A stretch of DNA of 64,000 nucleotides from Megalobrama amblycephala (GCF_018812025.1 NC_063061.1:34425493-34489492); one strand, 5' to 3'. Positions 21,671 through 33,765 are shown, numbered from the stretch's first letter. Notes: generated by a model from the sequence alone, not told the origin. Numbers and translations are program-made.

Positions 21671-22805
21671 ATGGCGAGTTCAAGCAAGCAACAGTTTGTT
21701 AAGTGCGTTCATCCCTGCCCTCGCTTCATCACGGGCAGGGATACACACGAGATGTGCGTTGCTTGTTTGGGAGTGGAGCATGCACAGGCAGCTCTCGAGG
21801 GAGCTGTCTGTGTACATTGTGAAAAACTGACGCTCCGTACACTCCGCTCACGCTGCGCGTTCTTTGACAAGAATAAAGAGGGCGCCGCGGCGAGTGTTCC
21901 CCAGGGTTCGGGTCCCGCTGCTGCCGAGGCACAGCGGCGGCTTCAGTCCTGGGGTTCACAGATGGATCTGGCGGAGGGGCTAGAGACGGGTCCTGCCCTA
22001 TCTCAGCCTTCACCCGCCAGACCCAGTGTCTCTCCCCTGGCTGCGGAAGCATGCGCTGCGGTTTCTTCCCCCAAGGTAGAGGCACCTGCACCGGCGCTTC
22101 ACTTATCCAGCTCCGAGGAGATGAGCTATCTCTCGCCTGAGACAGCATCGTCCCTAAAATCCCCGACTTTGCCCATCAGACCCCTGCGTACAACATCAGC
22201 GCTGGTGGGCAGGGCTTATGCCTCAGCAGGTCAGGCGGTCGCATGTCTCCACATTATGGCCATCCTCCAGGCATATCAAGCCGACCTGCTGGGGGAGATA
22301 GACGAGAGTGGCGAGGCGACTTTTGACGCTATTCAAGAGCTCAGGAAGGCTACCGACTTATCTCTCCGGGCCACCAAGGAGACGGCAAAATCAATAGGCC
22401 GCTCTATGGCAGCCCTGGTGGCCACGGAGAGACATTTATGGCTCAACTTATCAGATATAAAAGAGCAAGATAAGTCTGTGCTTCTAGATGCACCTGTGTC
22501 TCCCTGGGCCTCTTCGGCGACTCGGTTACATCTGTCGTCGAGAGGTTCCAGGAGGCAAAAAGACAGTCGGCGGCCTTCCAAAAGTTCCTCCCTCGCTGCT
22601 CTGCCGAGGCTGCTGAGCGGGAGCAGCCTCGGCCGTCTACAAGCTCCTCGACTGCGCATAGAGCGCAACAGAAACAAAGTGTTGCCACCCGTGCTCCCCC
22701 GCAAAGATCTTGGGGACCGGGGAGGGTAACGCAAGCGAAGCCTTCCAAGAGTAAGACAGATCTGCGGACTGTCATTATCGCGAGGAAGGCTTCGAAGAAG
22801 TCCTG
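21671..22805 (+). pseudogene. gag: DIRS 1 gag-like ORF (frameshifted near its end)
   Basis: Starts with ATG at 21671. The N-terminus has a zinc-finger-like Cys/His cluster (CVHPCPRF, CVACLGVEHAQAAL, CVHCEKL) also found in the minus-strand element 2. The centre has VGRAYASAGQAVACLHIMAI and ATKETAKSIGRSMAALV, conserved with element 2. The first frame stops at 22729, but from about 22512 the family-like sequence (SVVERFQEAKRQSAAFQKF, then RVTQAKPSKSK) is read in another frame to a stop at 22805, so a small indel lies near 22510. Role: nucleic-acid-binding structural protein. Confidence 0.75.
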
Positions 22806-22825
22806 ACGTCAGGGGTTCAGGACTT

Positions 22826-24341
22826 TTGAGGGCAGCCCCCTCCGGAGAGGGTCTTGTAAAATTAAAATCTATAATACTAACCCCTCTTCGGCGCCCTCAG
22901 GGGGCCGTTCTGCCAACCCCGCCGTCTCGTGCGTTACGGGGCGCAGCGGTCCCCACCGACCCTCTGAGGAGGGCCGGTCAGCGCTTGATTCGACTTCTCC
23001 CTGCCGGTGCGCCGCTCCAGGGCGTCGAGCCAAGTGCTCAAAAAACACCAGAGACCAGCCTCGAGAGGTTGGTTCCCTTAGTAGAATTTCTGGAAGAATG
23101 GAAACGTCTTCCCAGTATTTCTCAGTGGGTACTGCAGATGATAGAAAAGGATTACAAAATACAATTCGGGTCTCGCCCGCCCCAGTTCAACGGGGTCCTC
23201 CCTACAGTGGTGGGCCCCCAGCAGTCTCTGGTTATGGAACAAGAAGTTATGACACTTTTGCAAAAAGGAGCTATAGAGAGGGTTCCTCCTCCCGGCAAAC
23301 AGTCAGGGTTTTACAGCCGCTACTTCATAGTTCCGAAGAAGGATGGAGGGTTGCGTCCTATTCTAGATTTAAGCATGTTAAATCACTCAGTACAAAAGCT
23401 CAAGTTCAAGATGCTTACACTCAGACAGATCACCACACAGATCAGGTCCGAGGACTGGTTCGTGACAATAGATCTGAAAGACGCGTACTTTCATGTGTCA
23501 ATCCATCCTTCACATTGGAAGTTCCTCAGGTTCGCTTTCGGGGGCGAAGCTTACCAATACAAGGTTCTTCCGTTCGGCCTATCTCTTTCACCCCGCACCT
23601 TCACAAAGTGCGTGGATGCGGCTCTGGCTCCGCTGAGACTCCAGGGCATCCGCGTGCTGAATCATATCGACGACTGGTGGATTCTGGCTCAATCAGAGCA
23701 ACAGGCAGTTCAACATCGAGATGTAGTTCTGTCACACATGAGAAGGTTAGGGTTGAGACTCAATACCAAGAAGAGTGTGCTTCTTCCAGCTCAAACTACC
23801 AGCTATCTAGGGGTAGTTTGGAATTCCACGACGATGCAGGCACATCTGTCTCCTGCCCGGGTGAATTCTATTCTCTCAACCATGAAAGGGGTGAAATTAG
23901 GCCAGTCACTCACTGTAAAACAGTTTCAGAAACTGTTAGGTCTGATGGCAGCCGCTTCCAACGTGATACCTTTTGGTCTGCTGCACATGAGACCGTTACA
24001 GTGGTGGCTCAGAACCAGGGGGTTTTCTCCGAGGGGAAATCCTTTTCGCACAATCAAGGTCACGCGGCGATGCCTTCGCGCCTTGGCAGTGTGGAAGAAA
24101 CCCTGGTTTCTGTCCCAAGGTCCTGTGTTGGGGGCTCCTTGTCGTCGCAAAATGCTAACGACGGATGCGTCTCTCACAGGCTGGGGGGCGATCATGAGTG
24201 GTCGCTCAGCTCAGGGTCTTTGGGGGACCATCATCGTTCCTGGCATATAAATCAGCTGGAGATGATGCGGTATTTCGAGCACTCAAATACTTCCTCCCAG
24301 ACCTAAGGGGCCATCACGTGTTAGTTCGTACAGACAACACA
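22826..24341 (+). pseudogene. DIRS 1 reverse transcriptase / RNase H
   Basis: Open frame to 24250. RT motifs: VPKKDGGLRPILDLSMLN, VTIDLKDAYFH (D216), LPFGLSLSPRTF, and NHIDDWWIL with D282-D283 (the usual DIRS form is L-D-D-W). RNase H begins TTDASLTGWGAIMSG. The frame is lost near 24228 within the RNase H domain (the family WG-x-H-H...WHINQLE block is split between frames), and the remainder is interrupted at 24342 by a DNA transposon; it resumes at 28009 with VVSYINHQGGLRS. The start codon is unclear; 22826 is TTG and the ORF may begin elsewhere. Confidence 0.85.
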
Positions 24342-25139
24342 CTGTAAAAAATTTCTTCAGCAGGTTGCCAGTAACTTACTGTAAATTGAACTTACAGTAA
24401 AAATACTGTATTAATATTTACAGTACCATTTAACTTGCTGTAAACATATTTACAGTACACAGGGGCGCCAGAAAATGTCCCTTTAAAAACAGAAAAATAC
24501 TGTCAGAAAAAAAGCATAGATAAACTGTAAAAAAGATCCTGTGAAAAGACGGTACTTTTCTGGCAGCAGGAGCGCCAGAAAATAATGTAAAATAACTGTT
24601 ATTTAAAACATTTAATGAGACATTTATTTTCCATTATTTTACAATATTTTTCAGACACCCCTGCTGCGCAGGGTTTATAATGTAGATGAATCGATAGCAC
24701 AACACAGTTGTTAGATTCAAATGACAGTCCAGTTCATGATGCCCACAAAGCAATCAACAGACAGCCATCATCACCTGAAGTTATTTTGTTTAGCTTTCAT
24801 TACTACTGCAAATGTGTTTAACAAACACACTGTCACAGCAGTCAGAAAAAACAAGTGAACATTAAGAGTGAAGAGCCCAACTAATGGAACAGCTATTCAC
24901 CATTATGGTGACTTCAAATGAAACAGAGTTAAAACCTCTGCTAATTCTCAATAACAACCTTTGTTGATGTCTAACATAAATCAAGTCAATCTGGTTAGTA
25001 ATAAGTGAAGCTGGGGATGCTGTTTGCAGTGGCGTAAATTAATATGATAGTTTTTTCCTTACATCTGCTATAATACAATATGCCATTAGTCCCGAGAGTA
25101 TGTACATTAGTTAATAAATACGAGGATCCGCAATTCTTA

Positions 25140-25215
25140 TAAGGTTGTCCTGATAGACTCATGGCAGCATTTTCATTTAGCATGCAAGAGGTTCTGGGTT
25201 CTAACCCAACCATGT
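25140..25215 (+). repeat. tRNA-like (SINE-type) segment, copy 1
   Basis: GAGGTTCTGGGTTCTAACCC resembles a pol III B box / T-arm stem-loop, preceded by a degenerate A-box-like stretch and followed by T12. A second copy is at 41120-41200. Too degenerate to be a tRNA gene. Confidence 0.35.
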
Positions 25216-26199
25216 ATTTTTTTTTTTTCTCATTAAAACCAAAGATGTTCATTAAGATTGTATATCAAGAACAGGGATACGTTTATGTGTAGCTATTTTG
25301 TTTTGTGATTTCAACCTAACAAATAGAGAGTCTCTGCAACAGAGCGATAGATTGAAGCACTCGTCCGTGTGAACACTGCTCATGTGTGCACGAGCGCAAG
25401 AGAACACTGTAGCGCCTCTGATAGCAGCGACAATGAGCACTCAACATGATTTCTAAAACAACACATTCTAGCGCCAGATCGCCAATTATTAACTCAAATT
25501 GATAACCAACTAGAGCTGTTTCTTTTGTATTACATATCCGTGCCGCGAGAGGTTTCAAAAAGTGGTCGGGACAATATCGACCCTTTCAAAAAGTGGTACA
25601 CTGTAAAAAACTTCCTGTAGAAATTACAGTAACTTACTGGCAGCAGGTTGCCAGTAACTTACTGTAAATTGAACTTACAGTAAAAATACTGTATTAATAC
25701 AGTATTTACAGTACAATTTAACTTGCTGTAAACATATTTACAGTATAGTATTTTTTTGCTGTAAAAAATACAATAATTTTAAGGTCTTTTCTCTAGAAAT
25801 ATATTTTAATACAATCAAAAATATATAACTTTACGCTGTAAAATTTCCTGTAATTCATTGTCCACTGTTTCTATTTACTATAAAGCTGTACAAATTGTAA
25901 ATTACTGTATTTTAATAGGTCTCAGTAAACAATAAAAAGACAATGACAACTGTATAACGTTTATAATTTTGTTTTTAATTGTTCAATTGTAATACTTGAA
26001 ATAACATTTTAATATTCTTGCAGACTGAACTTTCAGTTTTCTTGACAAAATCTGATATTCCCCAAGCCTGCAGTAACATTTATACATAAACGTTTAACAT
26101 TACAGCATTTTAAAACAATTAATGAACAAATTCAGTCATAAGAACAATCTTAAAAACTTTCAAATTTAAAATAACTCTCCGCAGTGGAATGTGTTTGCT

Positions 26200-27640
26200 C
26201 TCATACACTGAAGCAGTGTTAAAGTTAATGAGATAATTGATTGATGATTGAGTGATGATTGACAATTAGTGGTGACACCTGATGATAATAAGCAGAATCG
26301 CTGAAGAAACAACAAGAGAAAAAGAGAGAGACACAACAACTACAACTGCCTTCCAGCCATTAAACATTATTACACTTATTATTAACCAGTTTGATTTGAT
26401 TTCTGTCATACATCAACAAAAGTTCTTACTGAGAATTAACAGATGTTTAGATGTTAATGTTTTAATGAAAGTTTAGTTTGAAGTCACCATGATGGTGAAA
26501 AGCATTTCCTTTAGTTGGGCTCTTGACTCTGTTAACATTAATTTATCTTTGGCTGCTCAAACTTTGTGTTTTTAAAGCACAATTGTTATGGCCGGAGAAA
26601 CTATGATCTGGGCTGTGTTTCCCAAAAGTGCTGTGAGCCAAAATTGATCAATTTAGGTTTACAGTGCTTTGGGAAGCACAGTCATAATGGTTGTTTTCTC
26701 ATTGTAAAATGGCCAGATTCATTAGTAACATCCAGTAATAACTGGTGATATAGATGTAATATTATTTTTTTACAGTACATCACTGTTACCGTTTGAGATC
26801 CAGCAGAGCTTTTATAATCTGAAGGGTTTTTTTTTTTTAAACACACACAGACATCAAGAATCAGCATATGACCCTCAACAATGGTGACAATCAAACAAAG
26901 TGCTTCATGTTGCAGTGCATGATGGGAGCCACCAATCAAAACGCATCCATGGCTCCCATCATGCATTGCTGCATGAATAAATTATGCAGCTGAATTGTCC
27001 TGTAATTTTCATAGATTGTTCATGTTTGCTTTATTTTTCTGTTGTTTTGTTGTGACAGTAGCTTGTTTTGTGATGTTCAGAGTTGATCTGTTTGTCAGTA
27101 TTTTGTATTTATCGTCACCGTTCTTGAGAATCATATGCTGACTCTTGATGTCTGTGTGTGTTTAAACACTGAAGCTTCAGTGTGTAATGTATTTTTCTTA
27201 AAAAAAAGTTTCTACTACTGTTGGAGCTCAAGCTGTAAAATCACAGGACTACAATCATTAATACTAAAGCTACACATCAAGCATATGGTCAGAGATTTCA
27301 ACACTAAACGACATCAGGCCATCGCATGATGACAATATCACCACCAAAACATATTGTGACCATAACACCATAACAAATGTGCTTTACAAACACAAAGTTG
27401 GAGCAGCCAGAGAAAAATTAATAATAAAAGGTAAAGAGTCAAGAGCCCAACTAAAGCAAACGCTGACCTCTTTCATGGTGACTTGAAATGAAACATTCCA
27501 TTAATTAACACCTTTTTTCTCTCTTTCCTTCAGCGATTCTGCTTATTATCATCAGGTGTCTCCAATAATTGTCAATCATCACTCAATCATCAATCAATTA
27601 TCCCATTAACTTTAACACTGCTTCAGTGTTAATTTTTAAC
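26200..27640. repeat. 1.4-kb imperfect palindrome
   Basis: Blocks pair in mirror order: GAAGCAGTGTTAAAGTTAAT (26210) with its complement near 27620; GATGATAATAAGCAGAATCG (26282) with 27535-27557; ACAGACATCAAGAATCAGC (26847) with 27140-27160; centre GCATGATGGGAGCC / GGCTCCCATCATGC at 26917-26965. Part of the 24342-28008 element. Confidence 0.8.
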
Positions 27641-28084
27641 ACCCGGCAAGATGGACTCATATATGTACACTTTTAATTAAACCAAAAATACAAATTATTT
27701 TAATAAAAAGCAGGAATATTTGTACACACCTTTGCTGCTGCCTGGTTCTTGCATCGGTGTCTTCCTTTTCTTCTTTTTCCAAGCGGAAAAATAAGCCTCT
27801 CTGTGATTGGTCAGTTTTCACACTCATTTGTTTTTACTGTATTTCAGTTTACAGTAAATGAAAAATACTGTATTTTATTGACGCCAATGGGATATTTCCC
27901 ATAATGCAACTTTTAAATACAGTAACATACTGTATAACTGTTTTACAGTAAAATACAGTTCATATTACAGTAAAATACTGTGTAATTTACAGAAATTGCT
28001 AACAGTGCATGTCGGTGGTCTCCTATATCAACCATCAGGGGGGTCTGAGGTCTCGCCAGCTGTGCAAATTATCACATCAGAAAA

Positions 28085-28771
28085 CGCACAAAAACTCCGT
28101 CCTGGGACCTAGCCATTGTGTTAGAAGGGTTAGCTGCGGCTCCATTTGAACCTTTGGAAGAAGTGTCTGAGAAGTTTCTCACTTTGAAAACCATATTTCT
28201 TCTGGCCATAACATCTCTCAAAAGAATTGGAGATTTACAAGCACTATCCGTTGCTCCTTCATGTCTAGACTTTGCACCTGGAATGGTCAAAGCTTTTCTG
28301 CATCCTAGACCTGGGTATATTCCCAAGGTCCCTACAAGTGTCCCGGGGCCGATTGTGCTGCAGGCCTTTTGTCCTCCACCTTTTGCAAATGCGGATCAGG
28401 AAAAACTAAATCTGCTCTGCCCAGTGAGGGCTTTAGACGCTTACGTCCACAGAGCTGCCCTGTGGCGAAAATCTGAACAATTATTTGTATGTTACGGATC
28501 TCCTAACAAAGGAGGTCCGGCGTCCAAGCAGAGAATGAGTAAGTGGGTGGTCGAGGCCATCTCGCTTGCCTATGAGTCCTCCGGGCAGCCTTCTCCGCTG
28601 GCTGTCCGGGCACATTCCACCAGGGGTATGGCTGCCTCAAAGGCTTTGATGTCGGGGGTTCCCCTCAATGACATATGTGAGGCTGCTGGGTGGTCATCTC
28701 AGCATACCTTTATTAGGTTCTATAACCTTGATTTGGGCTCCACTCCAGGGTCCTCAGTACTGTCGTCCTGA
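28085..28771 (+). pseudogene. DIRS 1 tyrosine recombinase, N-terminally deleted
   Basis: The catalytic domain is open, with residues numbered from 28118: R36 (SLKRIGDL), H166-x-x-R169 (VRAHSTRGMAAS), and Y202 (IRFYNLD). The helix DICEAAGWSS is identical to element 2. Compared with element 2, the end of RNase H and the recombinase N-terminal DNA-binding half are missing: RNase H reads into the recombinase within about 60 bp (28020-28085). The enzyme joins and integrates circular DNA copies in DIRS elements; this copy probably cannot bind DNA properly. Confidence 0.85.
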
Positions 28772-28812
28772 AAGATAACAGACATGCATTTGGTCTTATG
28801 GCCTAGTTGGGA

Positions 28813-28925
28813 TAGCGTTCCCAAAGCGCTTACGCAGCGTCGATGTTCCCATGAAAGGGAACGTCTCGGGTTACGTCTGTAACCCTGGTTCCCTGAATAA
28901 GGGAACGAGGTGCTGCGTAGCTTAG
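28813..28925 (+). repeat. Internal complementary region of DIRS 1
   Basis: The first half is the reverse complement of the extreme left end (21350-21395) and the second half the reverse complement of the extreme right end (29100-29170), meeting at GGGAACGTCTCGGG. This is the template that lets DIRS elements complete circular DNA. Confidence 0.88.
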
Positions 28926-28967
28926 CCATACTCCCAGCACGCCTGTGAGCGTCTGCTTCATCCCTAT

Positions 28968-29170
28968 TTCAGAAGCTGGCGTTCTTTGTTCTCAAGGGTG
29001 CTTTATAGTTTCCTGGTCCGTGACGTCACCCGCTCTGACGTCCCGTCACACTATTGGTTCGATTTCACGAGTGCTTCAAGACGTAACACGCAGAGGCGTT
29101 CCCAAAGCGCTTACGCAGCGTCTCGTTCCCTTATTCAGGGAACCAGGGTTACAGACGTAACCCGAGACGT
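28968..29170 (+). repeat. Right inverted terminal repeat and terminus of DIRS 1
   Basis: Reverse complement of the left repeat, extended by a right-specific end (CGTTCCCTTATTCAGGG ... CCCGAGACGT). The receptor D sequence resumes at 29171 (TTTGTTCAGCC). Confidence 0.85.
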
Positions 29171-29237
29171 TTTGTTCAGCCTATTCTTTATCTGCACCGG
29201 ACTGAAAAGCTCTCCTGCCTCTTTTCTCCAAATCTAA
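29171..29237 (+). pseudogene. Receptor D, 3' end (TM7 and tail)
   Basis: TTTGTTCAGCC...CTTTATCTGCACCGG continues exactly the receptor sequence cut at 21349, encoding the end of TM7 (QPILYLHR) and a short tail. Separated from the rest only by the DIRS element. Confidence 0.88.
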
Positions 29238-29667
29238 AACCAGCTAATGCTATTATTTTACTTTTCAAATCTAGGGATTAGGGTGTCCACAAATGTACTT
29301 ACTGTATATCAACCTGATACCTTTCAAACTAAACTTCACAACAATCTGTACACTTTGAATGACTTCTAAAAAATGCTTAGCAGAATATCTGTGATATTTG
29401 AACTTAAGGCAGTTTAGACAGTTACAGTGCATGAAAACCTTCATTGTCCTAATAATGTGAGTGGTTGCTATTAGTTTGTTTTTCCAATAAATCACTTAAT
29501 CAATTACCAAGCCTAAATTTTCCATCTCATTATTTTTAAATATTTGGTGCCCAGTGAGTACATGTGCAGATATATAAAGATTGTTTGGGAAAACTGACTC
29601 ACCATTGTGTTTTATATGAAAATTATATATAAATATATATTTTGTTTACCTTTTTTAAGCTTCAAAT
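29238..29667. other. Intergenic, no feature seen
   Basis: A/T-rich flank; 29540-29660 resembles the DNA just upstream of the receptor A module (8890-9000), so it was copied with the array unit. Confidence 0.4.
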
Positions 29668-29806
29668 ATTTGCATATCTGGTGTTTTATGTGATGTGTAC
29701 CAGATGAAATCATGCACATATATTCTTGTAACAGCTGTGAAGTCAGTCTACAAACACAGCACAGTGATTTACACACATCCAGAGAGACTGGATGTTCACT
29801 CTTCAG
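29668..29806 (+). promoter_or_regulatory. Leader/promoter module of receptor E
   Basis: ATTTGCATATCTGGTG, TTTTATGTGATGTGTACC, CAGCTGTGAAGTCAGTCTAC, GTGATTTACACACATCC and CTCTTCAG with donor GT at 29807. The TATA-like box is weaker than in other copies (TTTACA). Confidence 0.7.
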
Positions 29807-30882
29807 GTGATATAATTCCTCTTTTTAATTCAATTTTTTGTTTTTACTCTCAGTAAGCAACAAGGTGCTATTTTTATAACTGCGTGGCTGATGTTCTTTA
29901 TTACGAGCAGTAATGTGTCTATTCGATAATGTCCAAAAGTTTTGAAGGCAAGTTTAACAGAAGTAGCAATTAATTTAACTGATAATAATACAAGGCAAAC
30001 ACAAAAGGAAGAAAAAAAATATTTTGCATGCAAGTCTATGAAAGTAAATACTACTAAATTGATAGTATTTTAATGTCATTTAATAATGTTGTGCTCAGTT
30101 TTAAACCAGAAATTTTGTAAAATATTAGACATTTAGATGTGCTGACTATGTATTTATCTCTGGACTACCAGATCCTGATTTGTCAATCATGCCATCTCCG
30201 GTCAGATATTTGTTTAATGTTAAAGGGGTCAAGACATTGATTTTTTTTTTTTTTTTTTTTTATTTTTTTAAATATTATTATTATTATTTCATATCTTTCT
30301 TGAGGTTCACTTATAATGTTTGATTTTTTTTTTTATACAAAAAAAAAAAAAAAAAAAAAAAAGATTATTTTCATGTCATTTTATTCTGATTATTCTGACC
30401 CTCTGTCTGAAATTATGCATTTTTAAAGGTGTGCTATTTAAGGGTTGTCAGTAAATGGTCACTATTATGATTGGCTAATGTCATTGCATTAGAAACAGTA
30501 TCAATGCTCACTGGCTATTGTACATGAAGTGTTTTGAAAACATTATCCAAAAAAAAAAAAAAAAAAAAAAAACCTGTAATTTTGTACATTGTAATAGAAT
30601 ATTTTTCCCCACAGCAGAAGCTTTAAGAGAGTATTCCTTAAAAAAAAACAACAACAACAAAAAAACAAACATGGTTATTATAGTTAAACTATGGTAACCA
30701 CAAAATAGCCAGGGTTTTGCTACACTAACCATGTTTAACCATGATATTTGTAGTAAAACTGTGGTTATACAAGTGGTAATGAATTTGCCATGGTTACTAC
30801 ACTTTTACTATAATAAAACTTTGCTTAACTTTCATACAGGTAAATTTGTGAGCTGCTGACTAAAAGGACAAGCTCAGAGAGG
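29807..30882 (+). other. 5' intron of receptor E with homopolymer tracts
   Basis: No gene. T-run at 30240-30261, A-run at 30340-30362 and A-run at 30550-30571, with short repeats of CATGGTTA/TAACCATG type between 30670 and 30800. A plausible acceptor (CTTTCATACAG) ends near 30839. Confidence 0.45.
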
Positions 30883-31695
30883 ATGGAACTTCACCACACC
30901 TGAAGCATCTACAAACTCCACAACTCAGGACTTCTGGACAGTCTGGAAATCTGTGTGTACAGCATCAGTTTTCTGTTTGGTCTTCCTACACACTGTTATA
31001 TGGCTCATCATAACAGGAACAGGAAATGGAGTCGTATCAGCCTTCTTCAACCTCAATCTGTCTGTTTGTGAGATTGGTATCTGTCTGAATTGTTTTGTAT
31101 ATGTACTATCATATTGGATTTTCAGTCTCTCAACATTAAAAGTTTTTTTGGTAGGACTTACCACCTCTGGTCATCCTCTGTTTCAATGTCTGATCTCTGT
31201 TGAGCGTTACTGGCAGTGGTTCATCCTGTAACCTTTCTGAAGTTCAAACCTCTCAGATATAGAGTGATCTGCTACACTGTGGCCTGGATAATCACTCTTG
31301 GCTCCTGTTTGGTCTGCATGTATACTTTAAGTGAAGAGAACAGGCCTGTATACACATGGTTCTTCTTTCTGCAGTTCCTCCTCTTCTTCTCCATCCAGTT
31401 GTTTTGTCTTGTGGCTGTTCTCAGAGCTCTGAAGCAGTCAGGACCAGGAGAGAGAGGGAGAGAGAGAGTAGAGGAAAACCACATGAAGAGAAGAGCGTTT
31501 TATCTCATTGTAATAACTACTGCAAGCATGGCTATCATATATGTCCCATATACAATCATAGGATTCTTTACCATTATGGTAAAACAGTTTATTATTTTCT
31601 TTGGTATGTTTACTTGTTATATACTGGCTGGTTTTGTGCATCCTGTTCTTTATTTGCAGCGCACTGGAAAACTGTTGTGTCTCAGTTTGCCATAA
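30883..31695 (+). pseudogene. Receptor E: multiply frameshifted 7TM receptor
   Basis: The coding exon is complete in extent, but the start region is shortened (about 14 bp removed, leaving an out-of-frame ATG at 30883). A 5-bp deletion near 30993 in TM1 and a 1-bp deletion at 31210 inside the ERY block (GTTACTGGC versus GTTACCTGGC) also change frame. TM4 to TM7 are open to 31695, with IQLFCLVAVLRALKQ and HPVLYLQRTGK. Confidence 0.88.
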
Positions 31696-33220
31696 TATTT
31701 GCAACTGCAATATTTTAGTAGATTAAGATAGTGAACTTATCGATAATGTTTATTGCTCTGTGAAAACTCCAACTAACAGTTTTTGAGTATTTTCTCTGAA
31801 TTAGGTTCTTTGACACCTCAATCATCATTACTCTGCCAAATTAAAGCAGATCAATGCTGCTTCCAAATTCTGGTTGTGGTCCATCATAACAGTCACCTTA
31901 AAGCTTCTGATGCCATGCCAATTGCTGCATCACCCTTTACTAGATTTAATATAGCAACATTGTGTCATAAGAGTAACACACACATTGCATTGTGATCCCT
32001 CCCAAAATGCACTGAGTTTCACATTGTAGAGTCTGTGTAAATGTACCTTTTTGTAGTATATATGCTACATCAATGCAGCATCTGAGTCTTTGCAGTGTAA
32101 AGTGCTTCAGAACATGTTAGTGTTCACTGTTTAAACACAAATTGATTTACTGATTGATGGTTACCACAGAGATGAATAAACTTGGCTTCTTGTCAACACA
32201 AATCTCTAAATTATTTATTCCATCTCTGAGTTTTAAATGCCCAGTCTAAAAAAAACAAAAAAACACCTGTGCTCTTTTTTTTTTCTTTTTCTTTTTACAA
32301 ATTTGAGTCATTATTTATAATAGCAAAATGCATACCTTGAAGTAAGCAATAAGGTAAGAGAGGCTGTGCTGTATCGTGAATAAGTCACTCCGCTTTGCGT
32401 CATGCCTAACAACGCCATTCAGCCATAACTTATTCATGATACAGCACTAGCCTTGAGTACCTTATTGCTTTTATAAAATGGTTACCACACAATACAAATA
32501 TTAAAGCCAAAAATATGTATCAATGCAACTTTCATGAATTAAACTTTCACCAAAAGCCTTCCTTCCGCCCGAAAAAATAGTCCCTGACCGTGAACAGCAA
32601 CAGAAGTTACATTATTATGCTATTAGATGGCAGCAAAGACTGTCTTTATGAGTGTGTCAGTCAGTAGCGAAGACTTTTACATTGAAAAGACGCAACTGAC
32701 AAATGCTTTGACTAGTGCGCTGTCAGTCACGGGAAAACCCCTTAACTGTTAAAAGGACAAGATAATACATCGGACATTTAAACAGATTTATTTTGAACGT
32801 ATAGGACTGACCTGAAGGAAAATGCTAAATCTGAATGCAGGTAATATACTTGCTCACTTGATCTCTTTCTCACAATACTCTTCTACATACAGTAAGCATC
32901 AATGAACAGTATCAATAGAGAACATATTTACATTGCTAAGAGTGGTTGCTAAAGGTGTTGTGTAGTGATACACAGAATGGTTGGGTGAAGCGGTCATAGC
33001 TGTGTTTTATTGTTTTATAATTAGTGATTTAAATGTTATTTAATATTAACTGATTTTACCTAAGCACATCATTCCAAAAATATGAATCAATTCACATTTC
33101 ATGTTATTCAGATGAATTTAAATAGAGTAACAAGAGTGATATGTTTTCTGCATAGAAGTAAACTGCATTTGCTGTTGAAATATTTACTGAGACTATCTGT
33201 CTTTTTATTATAATGTTACC
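31696..33220. other. Intergenic DNA with a hairpin MITE
   Basis: No gene seen apart from the 32345-32470 hairpin element. The part from about 33010 on resembles 11690-11900 upstream of receptor B. Confidence 0.45.
32345..32470. mobile_element. Hairpin MITE (~125 bp)
   Basis: AGCAATAAGGTA...GCTGTATCGTGAATAAGT pairs with ACTTATTCATGATACAGC...TACCTTATTGCTT; the arms are about 45 bp each with a short GC-rich loop region. No coding capacity. Confidence 0.75.
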
Positions 33221-33359
33221 TTTTGCATATCAGATGTTTTATGTGAGTGTAGCAGATGAAATCATGCACAACTATTTTTGTGACAGCTGTGAAGTCAGTC
33301 TACAAAATACAGCACAGAGATTTACACACAACCAGAGAGACTGAACATTCACTCTTCAG
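33221..33359 (+). promoter_or_regulatory. Leader/promoter module of receptor F
   Basis: TTTTGCATATCAGATG, GTGAGTGTAGCAGATGAAA, CAGCTGTGAAGTCAGTCTAC, GAGATTTACACACAACC and CACTCTTCAG with donor GT at 33360. Exon 2 acceptor is ATAAATCACAG ending at 33711 (intron about 350 bp). It drives the intact receptor F. Confidence 0.75.
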
Positions 33360-33765
33360 GTGATAAACTACATTTTTATTCTATTATTTGATATTATTCA
33401 ATATTATTCAATTTCTTGTTTTAATAAGAAGCAGCATTGCCACTGTGCTGTTTTTTCCCACCTGGGGCAAGTTTTTTGACTAAATAGAAACTTAGTATTA
33501 TATTTCATTAAAAATAATGCAAAATCCATTCAAGAAAAATAGTTGTTTTCATATGAATATATGCAATTAAATAATGCATTTGTAGAACAATATTTTATAG
33601 ATTTAATAATAATAATGTGCATTGGTTGTTTGGGATTAAATTGTTAATTTTGTAGACTTTTCAGACTGGATTCAAACTTAATTTACTCTTGTCTCATCCC
33701 ATAAATCACAGCTACATTATATATGTTTTGTGAGCTGTTAATTTAAAAAGACAAACACACAAGAC

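Larger units (their letters stand above)
24342..28008. mobile_element. Palindromic non-autonomous DNA element inside DIRS 1
   Basis: The left end CACTGTAAAAAATTTCTT and the reverse complement of the right end (CACTGTTAGCAATTTCTG) form inverted termini. Sub-terminal TTACAGTAA motifs are repeated many times at both ends (24370-24450 and 27835-27990) and again at 25605-25760. No transposase frame was found in 3.67 kb. It is composite: 24669-25595 recurs at 40630-41590, and 26200-27640 is one long palindrome. Confidence 0.7.
21350..29170 (+). mobile_element. DIRS-like tyrosine-recombinase retrotransposon 1
   Basis: About 7.8 kb, inserted in TM7 of receptor D with no target duplication. It has inverted terminal repeats (about 21374-21512 versus 28968-29125), gag, RT-RNase H and tyrosine recombinase coding in that order, and an internal complementary region at 28813-28925. 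A 3.67-kb foreign DNA element (24342-28008) sits in its RNase H region. RT is broken near 24228 and the RNase H-recombinase junction is deleted, so it is inactive. Confidence 0.9.

Noticed and set aside
23098..24306. 402-codon frame overlapping the DIRS 1 RT
   Set aside because: Wrong frame; all RT motifs are in the frame that starts near 22826.
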